From Myxococcales bacterium (GTDB taxonomy: Bacteria > Myxococcota_A > Polyangia > Polyangiales > Polyangiaceae), in the NCBI GenBank assembly GCA_016706225.1, contig JADJKB010000006.1, positions 62,001 to 126,000 on the forward strand: a stretch of 64,000 nucleotides of DNA, in the 5' to 3' direction. The notes under the pieces are model-generated. The model was not told where the DNA came from and did not search any database. It saw only the letters and a list, made by a program, of their open reading frames with translations. A program made the translations under genes and the position numbers. Each line of letters starts with the position of its first letter. The first letter of the stretch is position 1. This document shows positions 1-9,250 of this stretch, one piece after another.

Positions 1-68
1 GGCGGGGATCCGGGGTGGGCCAGAGCGCCGGGACCGGACTATGCTGCGCGCCCGTGAGCGCAACATTG

Positions 69-617
69 TCCTTCGGCGCGCGCCTCGTGCTCGCCTTCAG
101 CTGTTTCTTTCGTGTGCTGTTCGACGGAGCTCTGGCGCACCAAGTCCGCCGTCTGCTCGACGGCGCCAACCTGCTGCCGGCCCCGACCGACGAGGGTGCC
201 CCGAAGGCCGTCGAAAAGCCGAAAAAGGCCCAACCGCCGAGCGTGGTGCCGGCACTGCAGCTCTTGTCGCTGCTGCAGCGCGAGGGGCGCCTGATCGATT
301 TCCTGAAACAAGAGGTCGCGAGTTTCCCCGACGCCGACATTGGTGCAGCGGCACGGGTCGTTCATGAGGGCTGTCGCAAGGCGCTGTTCAAGTGCGCCGA
401 GATCGAGAGTGTGCGGAGCGAGGACGAAGGCGCGAAGCTCGAGCTCGAGGCGGGCTTCGACCCGGCGCTCGTCAAGCTGACCGGGAACGTCGCCGGTTCG
501 GCGCCCTATCGCGGGACGCTGCTGCACAAGGGCTGGATGGCAAAGGGACTGACCCTGCCCAGCGTGGTCGATGGCCACGACCCGCACGTGTTGATGCCAG
601 CGGAAGTGGAGATATGA
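69..617 (+). CDS. DUF2760 domain protein, partner of Hsp70
   Basis: A protein of about 182 residues with a hydrophobic N-terminal stretch, a Pro/Lys-rich linker near residues 35-60, then a compact alpha/beta region ending in a conserved-looking YRGTLLHKGW segment. That ending matches DUF2760 proteins, which are typically encoded beside Hsp70-family genes. The stop codon overlaps the ATG of the downstream Hsp70 gene in an ATGA arrangement, so the two are translationally coupled. The start is uncertain: TTG at 69 gives the usual N-terminus (LSFGARL), while GTG at 15 would add 18 residues. The gene lies at the window edge, so an earlier start or operon genes upstream cannot be excluded. Molecular function is unknown. 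Confidence 0.75.
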   Translation, partial: SFGARLVLAFSCFFRVLFDGALAHQVRRLLDGANLLPAPTDEGAPKAVEKPKKAQPPSVVPALQLLSLLQREGRLIDFLKQEVASFPDADIGAAARVVHEGCRKALFKCAEIESVRSEDEGAKLELEAGFDPALVKLTGNVAGSAPYRGTLLHKGWMAKGLTLPSVVDGHDPHVLMPAEVEI

Positions 618-2443
618 GCGCGCGCTACGCGGTCGGGATCGATCTGGGCACCACACACACGGCGCTCGCCGCCATCGATCTGTCGAAGGCGGACGGGGAC
701 GAGATGCCGGCGCCGGAGGTGCTCGCCTTGCCCCAGCTCACGGCGCCGGGGTCGCTCGAAGCGCGCCCGCTCTTGCCGTCGTTCTTGTACTTCGCTCACG
801 AGAGTGAGGCGCCGCTGGCCTTGCCCTGGGATGCGTCGCGTCGGTTTGCCGTGGGGGAACACGCCCGGGTGCGGGCGGCCGAGTCGCCGGCGCGGGTGAT
901 CTCCAGCGCAAAGAGCTGGCTGTGTCACGCCGGGGTCGATCGGCGCGGGGCGATCTTGCCCGCCGGCGCGCCCGACGACATCGAGCAGATTTCGCCGGTA
1001 GAAGCCTCGTTTCGCTACCTGGATCACCTGAGCGAGGCCTTCCTGGCCGAGCACGGCGTGCCACTCGGCGAGCAAGAGGTGATCCTCACCGTGCCCGCTT
1101 CGTTCGACGCTGCGGCGCGCGATCTCACCGTCGAAGCCGCGTACGCCGCGGGCCTCGAGAACGTGACACTGCTCGAAGAGCCGCAGGCCGCGCTCTACGC
1201 ATGGATCACCAGCGCGGGGGAAGGGTGGCGTGCACACCTCGGACCGGGCGATGTGGTGTTGGTCGTGGATGTGGGCGGCGGCACCACGGATTTTTCCGCG
1301 ATCGCGGCGGTCGAGGAGCAAGGTGCACTCACGCTTCACCGCATCGCGGTGGGTGATCACATCTTGTTGGGCGGCGACAACATGGATCTCGCTCTCGCAC
1401 ACGTGGTGGCGCAGAAGCTCCGTGAGCAGGGCAAAGAGGTCGACCGCTGGCAGATGGCAGCGCTCACCCACACCTGCCGCGGCGCCAAAGAGCGGCTGCT
1501 GTCGGATGCGAGTGCCGAGAGCGCGCCCATCGCGGTTGCGGGCCGGGGTTCGAGCTTGCTCGGCAACGCGCTGCGCAGCGAGCTGACGCGCGAGGAGGTC
1601 TCGCGGGTTTTGGTCGAGGGCTTTTTCCCGGTCGTGGCGGCGAACGCACGTCCGCAGGCGCGAGCGCGCTCGGGTCTGACGCAGCTCGGTCTGCCGTATG
1701 CCGCGGATCCCGCCATCACCAAACACCTGGCCGCGTTTCTGGCTCGCCAGGTCGAGGCTACGGAGAAACTCGCGGGGTTCGGCGCCAAACACGGGGCGCT
1801 CCTGCACCCGAGCGCGGTGTTGTTCAACGGTGGAGTGGTCAAGGGTGAGGCGCTGCGTTCGCGCTTGCTCGAAGCGCTCACACACTGGCTGAAGAGTGAC
1901 GGCGCCCCCGCCCCGCGGGTGTTGCCCGGGGCGGATCCCGACCTCGCGGTCGCGCGAGGTGCTGCGTATTTTGGTCTGGTGCGGCGCGGCAAGGCGCTGC
2001 GCATTCGCGGCGGCACCGCGCGTGCGTACTACGTCGGCATCGAGAGTCCCGCGCCGGCGGTCCCCGGCGTGGAACCGCCGATCGTTGCGCTGTGTGTGGC
2101 GCCCTTTGGCATGGAGGAGGGAACTCACGCCGAGCTGCCACCGAACGAGCTGGGATTGGTGGTGGGCGAGCCGGTGCAGTTTCGCTTCTTCGGCTCCAGC
2201 GTTCGCCGGAGCGACGCCGCCGGCGCACAGCTCGAGCGCTGGGCGCCGGGAGAGCTGGAGGAGCTATCACCGATCGAGATCGAGCTACCCGCAGAGGGCC
2301 GGCGTGAGGGTGATGTAGTGCCCGTGACCCTGGCCGCGCAGATCACTCCGGTCGGAACGCTGCTACTCGAAGCCGTCCCACGCGAGCCGCGCGAGCCCGA
2401 CGAGCGCTGGAAGATCGAGCTGGGAGTGCGCGCGGCGGGATGA
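614..2443 (+). CDS. Hsp70-family (DnaK-like) ATPase, 609 aa
   Basis: Hsp70 chaperone-type ATPase. The phosphate-1 loop GIDLGTTHT lies near residues 8-16, the phosphate-2 motif VDVGGGTTDF near 217-226, and GGDNMDLALA near 253. The nucleotide-binding domain is followed by about 200 divergent residues instead of a canonical DnaK peptide-binding and lid domain, so this is a non-canonical Hsp70 (HscC/YegD-like group) and not the housekeeping DnaK. It starts inside the stop codon of the DUF2760 gene. A longer paralog sits at 27871-30612 on the other strand. Chaperone clients are unknown. The ATPase assignment is secure; the cellular role is inferred. Confidence 0.9.
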   Translation: MSARYAVGIDLGTTHTALAAIDLSKADGDEMPAPEVLALPQLTAPGSLEARPLLPSFLYFAHESEAPLALPWDASRRFAVGEHARVRAAESPARVISSAKSWLCHAGVDRRGAILPAGAPDDIEQISPVEASFRYLDHLSEAFLAEHGVPLGEQEVILTVPASFDAAARDLTVEAAYAAGLENVTLLEEPQAALYAWITSAGEGWRAHLGPGDVVLVVDVGGGTTDFSAIAAVEEQGALTLHRIAVGDHILLGGDNMDLALAHVVAQKLREQGKEVDRWQMAALTHTCRGAKERLLSDASAESAPIAVAGRGSSLLGNALRSELTREEVSRVLVEGFFPVVAANARPQARARSGLTQLGLPYAADPAITKHLAAFLARQVEATEKLAGFGAKHGALLHPSAVLFNGGVVKGEALRSRLLEALTHWLKSDGAPAPRVLPGADPDLAVARGAAYFGLVRRGKALRIRGGTARAYYVGIESPAPAVPGVEPPIVALCVAPFGMEEGTHAELPPNELGLVVGEPVQFRFFGSSVRRSDAAGAQLERWAPGELEELSPIEIELPAEGRREGDVVPVTLAAQITPVGTLLLEAVPREPREPDERWKIELGVRAAG

Positions 2444-2470
2444 ACGGTCGGACGCGGCGTTCTTCGCCGG

Positions 2471-2676
2471 CGCGATGCTCGGCTCGCGGAGCTCGACGCG
2501 CGGGCGCGCGATGCTCGGCGCGACAACCTCGCGCCGGCACCATCCAACGCGATGCTCGCTCGCGGAGCCTGACGCGCGCGCGATGCTTGCTCGCGGAGCC
2601 CGACGCGCGAGCGCGATGCTCGGGCGCGGCAACCCCGCGCCGGCATCATCCAACGCGATGCTCCGCTCGCCGTGCA
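2471..2676. repeat. Minisatellite upstream of DUF222-HNH copy 1
   Basis: Six tandem units each begin with CGCGATGCT, at 2471, 2507, 2548, 2579, 2612 and 2654 (spacings 36, 41, 31, 33, 42). Two unit types alternate: one carries a CTCGCGGAGC-CGACGCG core, the other a CAACC-CGCGCCGGCA-CATCCAA core. Units contain inverted repeats, for example GCTCGCG at 2589-2595 and CGCGAGC at 2606-2612, so each could form a small hairpin. The array fills most of the 443-bp gap between the Hsp70 stop and copy 1. A related 34-nt array precedes copy 2. Confidence 0.8.
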
Positions 2677-2689
2677 GAGCGAAAGAGAA

Positions 2690-4062
2690 CCAACTTCCCG
2701 CTTGACTGATTTTTGTGAGCGCCGCGTTCGCGATCGAGCACCCGCCGCGCGATGCCGCGTTCTCGACGCGAGACGAGTCGTTCGAGGCGCGTCTGCGCTC
2801 ACGACCACACCAAACGCATTTTGCTCTCGGAAAGAAGCTCTGCGCGGCGCCTGCGAGCTCAAAATTCGCGTGGTATGCGGAGAAGCATGAACGCATTCCA
2901 TTCCGTGTCCGACGCCGAGCTGCTCGCGCTTCTCGCTTGCGCAGTTCGCTCCGAACGCGCCGCGTCGGCCGACGTGATCGCCCACCTGGCCGAGGTCGAT
3001 CGGCGCCAGCTCTACCTGGATGAAGCTTGCTCGTCGCTCTTCGCGTACTGCATCGAGCGCCTCGGTTACTCCGAAGACGGCGCCACGAAACGCGTGCGGG
3101 TGGCCCGTCTCGCCCAGCGCTTTCCCCGCCTGCTCGACGAGCTGGCAAGCGGCGCCCTGCATCTGACCGGGCTGTTCTTGCTCTCGCGGCATCTGACGGA
3201 CGACAACGCCGAGGCCTTGCTTTCGCAGGCTCGCGGGAAATCCCGGCGGGAGCTCGAACAGCTCCTCGCGCGCTGGTTTCCGCGGCCGGACGTGCCCGAG
3301 CGCATCGAGCCCGCGCCCGCGACGCCACTGTTCGCCGGGTCCGCGACGCCCCGGTTCGCCGGGCCCCCGCCGATCACCTGGCCCGGGCCAGGTAACTCCG
3401 CGCCGACACCGCCTCGCGCGCGGATCGAGCCGCTCTCCCCCACCAGCTACCGCGTCGAGCTCACCGTCAGCGCCGAGCTATACGAGAAGCTCCACAAAGC
3501 AAGGAACCTGCTCAGTCACGCCCTGCCGAGCGGCGATCTCGCCGCGCTGTTCGAGCGCGCCATCGACCAGCTACTCGAGGTGGAGACCCGCCGGCGCACC
3601 GGAGCGAACCAACCCCGCCAGCGTCGAGCCCAGAAACCCGGCTCGCGACACGTGCCGGTCGACGTGAAGCGCGCCGTCCTGGATCGAGACGCGAATCAAT
3701 GCACGTTCACCGACGCGCAGGGACGACGCTGCAGCGAGAAGCGTTTCCTCACGCTCGAGCACGACACGCCATTTGCGCTCGGGGGCGCGGCCACGCCAAA
3801 GAATCTCCGGCTGCTTTGCAGCGCGCACAACGCCCACACTGCGCGGCAGGTCTTTGGCGAAGAGCACATCGAACGAAAACGCGCCGACGCCAGGAAAGCC
3901 CAGGAGCCCGAGCCCGCTCGCGTTCGAGAGCAGGTGCTGTCGGCGCTGGTGCGCTTGGGGTTTCGACGGGAGAAAGCCGCGCTCGCGCTGACGCGCGTGG
4001 CTCCGCAAACGGACGAACCGGCCATCGAACCACTGCTCCGCGCGGCGCTGCGCGAGCTGGCC
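2690..4062 (+). repeat. Left arm of ~1.4-kb inverted repeat (copy 1)
   Basis: This stretch, from the GAGAACCAACTTCCCGC sequence upstream of the leader through the HNH gene, recurs on the opposite strand at roughly 33570-35040. The DUF222 half is nearly identical, while the HNH half of the second copy is scrambled. Two inverted copies about 29.5 kb apart could recombine and invert the DNA between them. Confidence 0.75.
2702..2886 (+). promoter_or_regulatory. Conserved 185-nt leader of DUF222-HNH copy 1
   Basis: The element TTGACTGATTTT starts at 2702, 185 nt before the ATG at 2887. TTGACTGATTTT is found 186 nt before the start of copy 2 and TTGACCGATTTT 184 nt before that of copy 3. The 3' end of the leader (CGTGGTATGCGGAGAAGC) is also partly conserved in copy 3. 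TTGAC resembles a -35 box, but I see no convincing -10 at the right spacing, so this may be an operator, an RNA leader or an element end. Confidence 0.5.
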
Positions 4063-4071
4063 GCGGCCTGA
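2887..4071 (+). CDS. DUF222/HNH endonuclease, copy 1 (intact)
   Basis: A 394-residue protein. Residues about 5-150 are the helical DUF222 (13E12-repeat) domain; a Pro-rich linker follows near 135-185, then a second helical part. The C-terminal third holds an HNH nuclease module with Cys pairs (CTF...RRC), LEHD near residue 292, NLRLLC and SAHN. These give the His/Asn/His metal-binding core. Members are putative DNA endonucleases and often occur in many near-identical copies per genome. It is the only one of the three copies in this window with an intact reading frame through the HNH core. It stands alone between Hsp70 and a glycosyltransferase, preceded by palindromic minisatellites and a conserved leader. 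Biological role unknown; a selfish or repeat-associated nuclease is possible. Confidence 0.88.
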   Translation: MNAFHSVSDAELLALLACAVRSERAASADVIAHLAEVDRRQLYLDEACSSLFAYCIERLGYSEDGATKRVRVARLAQRFPRLLDELASGALHLTGLFLLSRHLTDDNAEALLSQARGKSRRELEQLLARWFPRPDVPERIEPAPATPLFAGSATPRFAGPPPITWPGPGNSAPTPPRARIEPLSPTSYRVELTVSAELYEKLHKARNLLSHALPSGDLAALFERAIDQLLEVETRRRTGANQPRQRRAQKPGSRHVPVDVKRAVLDRDANQCTFTDAQGRRCSEKRFLTLEHDTPFALGGAATPKNLRLLCSAHNAHTARQVFGEEHIERKRADARKAQEPEPARVREQVLSALVRLGFRREKAALALTRVAPQTDEPAIEPLLRAALRELAAA

Positions 4072-4214
4072 CGCGCGCGGGGCCTGTACGAAGTCTCATA
4101 GGTCACCGGCTCGTGCTCGCAGGTCACCGGCTGGTGATTGCACACGGCCGCAGGCCGTCCCGGAACCACCCCTGGGTCCCGGCAGAAACGCCATGCTAGT
4201 TTCCCCCCGCCAGC

Positions 4215-6167
4215 ATGAAGGCGTTCGGGTCAATGAGGCGATTTTTGGCGGGGCTGTTCGTGTGGCTTCTGCCGCTGATCGTCGTTGCGGAGTACGTTGG
4301 CACCACCTTCGGCGACACCGTGGGCGCGACCTTCGCGCTGCTCGCCGTCTTCGTTGGCGCACTCTGGATCTCCCCGCCCGAGCACACGCCACCAGAGCCG
4401 CCGCGCTGGCTGGTGTGGATTGGCCGTGCGCTTGGTCTGTTCGCGGTCGCCGCTGGCCTGTGGCTGATGGCGCAGGCGCTCCTGCCGCTGCTCGCGCCCA
4501 AGACCCACCCGATGCCAACGCTCGCCAATCAGCGTCAGCGCGAGCTCTTCTTGTACACGCCGATGCTGGCCGCCTATCCCGTGGCGTTCGGCCTGCGCTT
4601 GCTCCACGGGCGTTCGACTGGCCGCGATGTGGAACGCCTCGGCATCCTGATGGCCCTCGGCCTGCTCGCACACCAGGTCGGCCAGCTGCGTGTGCAAGGG
4701 CTGCCCGTCTTGCCCTACGGGCGCCCCGGCCTCGACTCCGTGACGCTCTCGGCGGCGGTCGTGCTCTGCGCGCTGTTGTTCCTGCCCCGCGTGCCGCCGC
4801 TCGTGCGCATGCTCGCGCTGCTCGGCGCCGGTCTCGGCCTGCGCTACGTGGGCCTCGAGACCTGGAAGATCGATCCCAGCACCCGCGACATGCTGCCGCT
4901 GGTGAAGAGCGCGCAGGACGCCTTCTTCTCGGGCCGCAATCCCTACGGGCTGCACCAGATGCAACCGGGCAGTGTGGTGCCGCTCACGTACCTGCCGGGC
5001 ATGTGGCTGCTCTGGAGTCTGCCGCGCTGGTTCGGCGCGCTCGACTTTCGCTTGATGGGGCTCGTCGCCGACGCCGCGGTCGTGGGCGGATTGTTCTGGG
5101 CTGCCTCGGGCTTGCGGCCCGCGCGGCGTGAGCACGCGCAAGGCGCCGCCATCGGCTTTGGCGCAGCCTGGCTGTTCAGCCCGAGCATGGCGTGGAACGG
5201 CATCTACGCCGAGCCCCACGCCTGGTGGTTCGTGCTCGCCATCGTGCTCGCGGCGACCCTGAAGAAGAACTGGTGGTTGGCGGCGTTTGCTCTCGGTATC
5301 GCCCTCGCGACGCGACACTTCGCAGCGGTGGTCGCTCCGTTCGTGATCGTGGCAATGCTGCGCGATCTCGGGTGGCGCGCGGCGCTCTCGCGCGTTGCGC
5401 TGACGGGAGTCGTGACCGCCGCGCTGCTCGTGCCTTTCGTGTGGCGCAACCCGGACGCCTTCTGGTTCGGCACCTTCCGCTGGCTGGTCGAGTACGGCCC
5501 GGTGCACGAGGGTTGGTTCTGGGAGAAGTTCGGATTTTCAGGTCCGCTCTACCGCGCACACAAGACCGAGTGGATGCCGCGAGCGCAGGTCGCGCTGCCC
5601 GCACTCTTCTTGCTGATCGCCGTGTTCGTGCGCGGACGTCGCCGGGTCATCGCCCCGCTTGGTACGGCCTACGTGCTCTTCGTGATGTTCAACGGCATCA
5701 TCTGGGACAGCTTCTATCTGGGCTGTGCGCTGTTCGCGGCGTTCGCTGTGGCAAGCGACGACACGCTGACCGGCAATCCGAGCGCGACGCGCGCGTTGGC
5801 TGCGAAGGCGCCGGCGCAGCGCGCGCCAGCGAAGTGGAGGCTCCGCCTCGCGCTCGCGGGCCTCTTGCTCTCGGGGCTCGCCGCGCTCTACCTGGTCAGA
5901 ACCCTCGCGGTGTCTCACAGCGTTGCCGGCGCATCGCTCGCGCGCGAGCTGCTCGCGAACCGCATGAAACCGGGTGATGTGCTGGTCGATCGCGCGGACT
6001 GGAACGTGGCGTTCATTCACGCCAAACCCCTCTTCGCCACCTCGGCGCCGCCCGGGCCCACCGCTCGCGAGCCGCTCGATCCCGCCTTCGGTCCCTACGG
6101 GGTTTTCGGACACGAGACGGCCTGGTTCACCGCTGCGCACGGGGCGCGAGAACGAGATCTTGCGTGA
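4215..6167 (+). CDS. GT-C-type membrane glycosyltransferase, frameshifted near the 3' end
   Basis: A polytopic membrane protein of 650 residues with about a dozen hydrophobic segments. After four N-terminal helices comes a luminal-type loop with an AFFSGRNPYG motif, then alternating helices. The SGxNPYG-type loop is typical of GT-C (DUF2029/GT87-like) transferases that use polyprenol-phosphate sugars. The frame stops at 6167 after HGARERDLA, but homologous-looking sequence (ENEILREF, LEDRRLGHYRLLGV) continues at once in the next frame to 6666. The true product was therefore probably about 815 residues. Whether the break is a real mutation or a sequence error cannot be settled here. Function (sugar transfer to an envelope glycan) is inferred. 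Confidence 0.8.
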   Translation: MKAFGSMRRFLAGLFVWLLPLIVVAEYVGTTFGDTVGATFALLAVFVGALWISPPEHTPPEPPRWLVWIGRALGLFAVAAGLWLMAQALLPLLAPKTHPMPTLANQRQRELFLYTPMLAAYPVAFGLRLLHGRSTGRDVERLGILMALGLLAHQVGQLRVQGLPVLPYGRPGLDSVTLSAAVVLCALLFLPRVPPLVRMLALLGAGLGLRYVGLETWKIDPSTRDMLPLVKSAQDAFFSGRNPYGLHQMQPGSVVPLTYLPGMWLLWSLPRWFGALDFRLMGLVADAAVVGGLFWAASGLRPARREHAQGAAIGFGAAWLFSPSMAWNGIYAEPHAWWFVLAIVLAATLKKNWWLAAFALGIALATRHFAAVVAPFVIVAMLRDLGWRAALSRVALTGVVTAALLVPFVWRNPDAFWFGTFRWLVEYGPVHEGWFWEKFGFSGPLYRAHKTEWMPRAQVALPALFLLIAVFVRGRRRVIAPLGTAYVLFVMFNGIIWDSFYLGCALFAAFAVASDDTLTGNPSATRALAAKAPAQRAPAKWRLRLALAGLLLSGLAALYLVRTLAVSHSVAGASLARELLANRMKPGDVLVDRADWNVAFIHAKPLFATSAPPGPTAREPLDPAFGPYGVFGHETAWFTAAHGARERDLA

Positions 6168-6666
6168 GTTTCGCAAGCTGGGAAGGCCGCTCGAAGATCG
6201 CCGACTCGGGCACTATCGTCTGCTCGGTGTCTCGACGCCGAGTGTGCTTCAGGCGCTGAGTGGGCTCCCCGGCAGCGCTCCTGCCCGACCCTGTCGTCTG
6301 GGTGGGGTGATGCGTTCGATGATCTGGACCGCACCGTCCCGCGAGCACCCGGCGACGGCGAGCGTCCGCGCGACCTTCACCGACAAGCTGGCGCTGGTTG
6401 CCGGCTTCGACGATTCGGGCATGGTCTGGGGCAGAAAGCGCGCCCGGGTCGAGCTCTTCGTCGATGGCGGCCCGGTTGGCTCCTTCTGGTTGCCGAACCT
6501 GCCGGGGACCCGCTTGGTGATCGTCGACACGGCGCGTCTCGCAGGCGCCGGACACGACGTGGAGTTGAGGCTCTCCACGCGGGACGTCGCGGGCGCGCGC
6601 TGTGTGTCGACGGCTGGTTGCTCGGTCGCGCGGCAAACCGCGCTGCCCGCGCTGCCCGATCAATGA
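6139..6666 (+). pseudogene. C-terminal part of the GT-C gene in the +1 frame
   Basis: This segment continues the membrane glycosyltransferase that starts at 4215, in the next reading frame. It opens with RENEILREFRKLGRPLEDRR, the kind of soluble tail that follows the last helix in these transferases, and goes on as a beta-rich domain (ARVELFVDGGPVGSFWLP) that ends in a natural stop. One indel between about 6139 and 6165 would restore a single gene. An independent start at ATG 6310 is conceivable but would leave the first part of the domain unused. Confidence 0.65.
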
Positions 6667-6699
6667 AGCGCGGGTTCGCGGCCCGGTAGTGCAGGCTCT

Positions 6700-8327
6700 C
6701 TGGGGCTTTTCGCCCTTGCGTGTGCAGACGTCGAGTCCTCGATCGTCACCGCCAGCCTCGAAATCGTCGCTCACGATCCGGGCAGCTCCGGAAAATGGAC
6801 GAAGCGCCTCGGCCGAGTCGTAGTCGTCCCCGGTGACCCAGGTGAAGCGGTCACCCCGCTGGGTGATGAAGAGCGCGGGGGTTCTGCTTCAGCTCCGCAA
6901 TCAACTCGCGCAGGCTCGTTCACGCCCCACGACACTCGCTGTGGCACGTCGTAGATGTAGCGGGTCGAGGCCTGCCGGTCCGACATCAATAGATGCCCGG
7001 CTCGAAACCCCAGACGAGATCTTGGTGCCGGGCGCGGTGCGCCACTCCACCTCGAGCGCCACCTGCCGGTCCGCGTCAGGGTTGTAGTCGGCGACGCGGT
7101 AGAGCTCCTTGTCGAGCAGCTCGCGGGAGTTGATCGGTCCCATGCGCACCAGATAGCCCGTGCGCCAGGACTGCGATCCCAGAAGCTGCCGGATCCGCAC
7201 CGCGATCCGCATGCTGGTGGCGACCATCACGAACGCCATGAAAGGCCACGACGCCGGTCGCTGCCCGGTGCCAGCGTGCGACGCCAGAGTTTGTACAGGC
7301 CCAAGCCCCGAGCAGCGCGAGCAACGGCAACGTCGCGGCGTAGTGATACTGGAAAATTTTGCCTTGCAGGGCGATGCCCGCCAGATGGATGGCGATCACC
7401 GAGCAAGAGGAACAGGCCCGCCGTTCGCTCTCGTGCATCAGCCGGATCACGATGGCAACGATGAAGCCGGCGGCGGCAAGGGCCGAGAAGCGGAAGAAGA
7501 GCTCCTCCGTTCCCCAGTAGAACATCTCCGGCGCTGCGGTTGGTCCAGCCGAGTTTGGTGTATCGGCGTGAGACTCGAACGGGGTCCCACGAGAGGGCGT
7601 CCCAGGCGCCGCGCATTTTGAACCAGAGCCCGCAGGCAGCGATGGGAAGAGGCTGCCGACGGCGATGGACGACGAAGGCAAGACCGCTGCCTGCCATTTG
7701 CCTTCGCGCGCCCACTCGTCTCGGGAAGGAAGAGCGCACACACGATGGCGCCGCCGCCAGGCGTGGTTTGAGCAGAACGCACAACCGAAAAGCGCACCGA
7801 TGGCGAGCCAGCGCCAGAAACGACGACTACGTTTGCCTTCGGCGGCCGTGACACCAGCGCCCACACGGTCAAAGCCGCCGAACGTTTCGGGTTGCCCCGT
7901 GGCGCCCGGAAACAGGCTACGCGCGAATCGCGCCGCGACCGCGCCCCACGACCCCGGCGCGTTTGACTCCGAAGAAGACCTCCGACGGGCGCATGAAACC
8001 GAAAGATCGCTGCCGATCAGACCGGCGACCTCGAGCAGGCGGGGCGCGAACGTAGTCTTCGCCGGAACAGCGCCTGGGCCAGGGCGTAGAGCGACAGCTA
8101 GATGCCAGGGGTTTGAGTCCCAGACATCCGATATGGCATCTGTCGCGCAGGATGCCGTCGGCGACGGTGGCGTAGATGCCCTGGTCGCGCCCGAACGACA
8201 GCAGCAGGATCTGCGCGGCCGACAGCGCGATCACGACCCACGACGTGATGACCAGCCAACCATCGGGGTCCACCACGCGGTCGGGCTGGATCGCCTCAGC
8301 CGGCGGCGGCACCGAAGCGCTGGGCAT
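6700..8327 (-). pseudogene. Broken GT-C/PMT-type glycosyltransferase gene
   Basis: Pieces of one membrane transferase appear in successive frames on the minus strand. The N-terminal part (start near 8327) has a transmembrane helix followed by SFGRDQGIYATVADGIL, then YRDxWDSKPPGI-type sequence in a shifted frame. That is the hallmark first loop of dolichyl-phosphate-mannose-type GT-C enzymes. Further on are hydrophobic helices (FRFSALAAAGFIVAIVI near 7480; KIFQYHYAATLPLLALL near 7340) and a soluble tail (ELYRVADYNPDADRQ near 7090; YIYDVPQRVSWGV near 6950). At least five frameshifts are needed to join them. The frame damage continues in neighbouring genes and tRNAs, so sequence error is a real alternative to gene decay. 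Confidence 0.6.
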
Positions 8328-8390
8328 CGCGTGGGACGCTGGAACAACGCGCTCGGCACGCGAAACCGCCGGGCGCCGGGAAGGGGGCAA

Positions 8391-8464
8391 GCGCCCCTAG
8401 CTCAGCTGGATAGACATCGGTCTTCAGGAACCGGGGTCAGGGGTTCGAATCGACAGGGCGCGCT
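8391..8464 (+). tRNA. tRNA-Arg-like gene, damaged
   Basis: The sequence begins GCGCCCCTAGCTCAGCTGGATAGA, a typical acceptor and D-arm. The TCGGT...ACCGG anticodon stem encloses CTTCAGGA, one base too long; removing one A gives a normal 7-nt loop with anticodon TCG (Arg). GGTTCGAATC is a T-loop and GGGCGC closes the acceptor. The D-arm lacks one G, and the 3' side of the T-stem does not pair. It is either a tRNA pseudogene or an intact tRNA read with indel errors. Confidence 0.45.
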
Positions 8465-8499
8465 GGGTACCGTAGTTTCACCTTTGCGGGGTCAGGCGC

Positions 8500-9250
8500 G
8501 TGCGTGGGAGCGCCGCAATCGGGCGCGCTCCTACCACCAACGCCTCCACGGGCGCACCAACAACCGCAGCACGGCAAGGTGTGTCGTCGCTCGTCTCCGC
8601 GGCCTCGACCGCTGAGCTCCACTTGCGACCGCCCTGCGCCTGTCACACCTCCGACATCGATGGCCCACCCGAGCATACCCTCGCAAGCTCGGCGTGGCGA
8701 TCCTCGTCGTCGGCGATGCGGGCGAGCACACGGCGGGTAACGACTCGGCTCCGCGTGCGCCGAGGTCCGCGCGACGATGGGCCGGTGGTCTCTTCGACGC
8801 AGCCGTCGCGGAACGTCGCCACTGCGAAGCTCACGAGATCGTGCTCGGCGAGGCCAGGATCGGCATCGGCCGGGGCCCAGCTCGACGCCGCTCGATGCCG
8901 GAAGCCACCGCGTAAGCGAGCGTCGCGTGCTCGATTTCATCGAGGGCCGCGTGGTGTGTGGCCGCCACGAGCTCAGGCGGCGCGCCGAGCGCCGGCAGAT
9001 CGAGCGCAACCTTCGCGAACGACGCGATGGAAGAGTGTTCGAGCCCGGCGATCTCGGTCAGAGCTCTGCGCGAGCCTGGCGCTCCGCAGCCGGAGCGCTG
9101 CGCAAGCTCGAGATCGACGTCCGCCAGCCAATCGGACCGTTCACACCCGTGTGCGTGCACCAGGAGCTCACCAAACGGAACGGCCGGCCCCGGTCGGCGG
9201 CACGCATTGTCGTGGCAGATCGTAACAGCAAGCGTCCTTGTGCGAAGCGC
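8500..9250 (-). pseudogene. Ferritin-like domain protein, frameshifted
   Basis: Minus-strand fragments in different frames match the ferritin-like domain common in myxobacterial exported proteins. First comes GLEHSSIASFAKVALDLPALG followed by GAPPELVAATHHAALDEIEHA (about 9060-8930). Then, in another frame, come SFAVATFRDGCVEETTG (about 8830) and ARIADDEDRHAELA (about 8700). The spaced E..H pairs are the expected di-iron ligands. A Cys-containing upstream region extends to about 9240, and the rest of the N-terminus cannot be followed. At least two indels interrupt it. Confidence 0.6.

Noticed and set aside
614..2443. Calling the first Hsp70 the housekeeping dnaK
   Set aside because: It lacks the canonical substrate-binding and lid region and has no grpE or dnaJ neighbours; pairing with DUF2760 marks the non-canonical group.
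2887..4071. DUF222-HNH gene as an intein, homing endonuclease or intron ORF
   Set aside because: It is free-standing with its own leader, does not interrupt a host gene, and no splicing motifs flank it.
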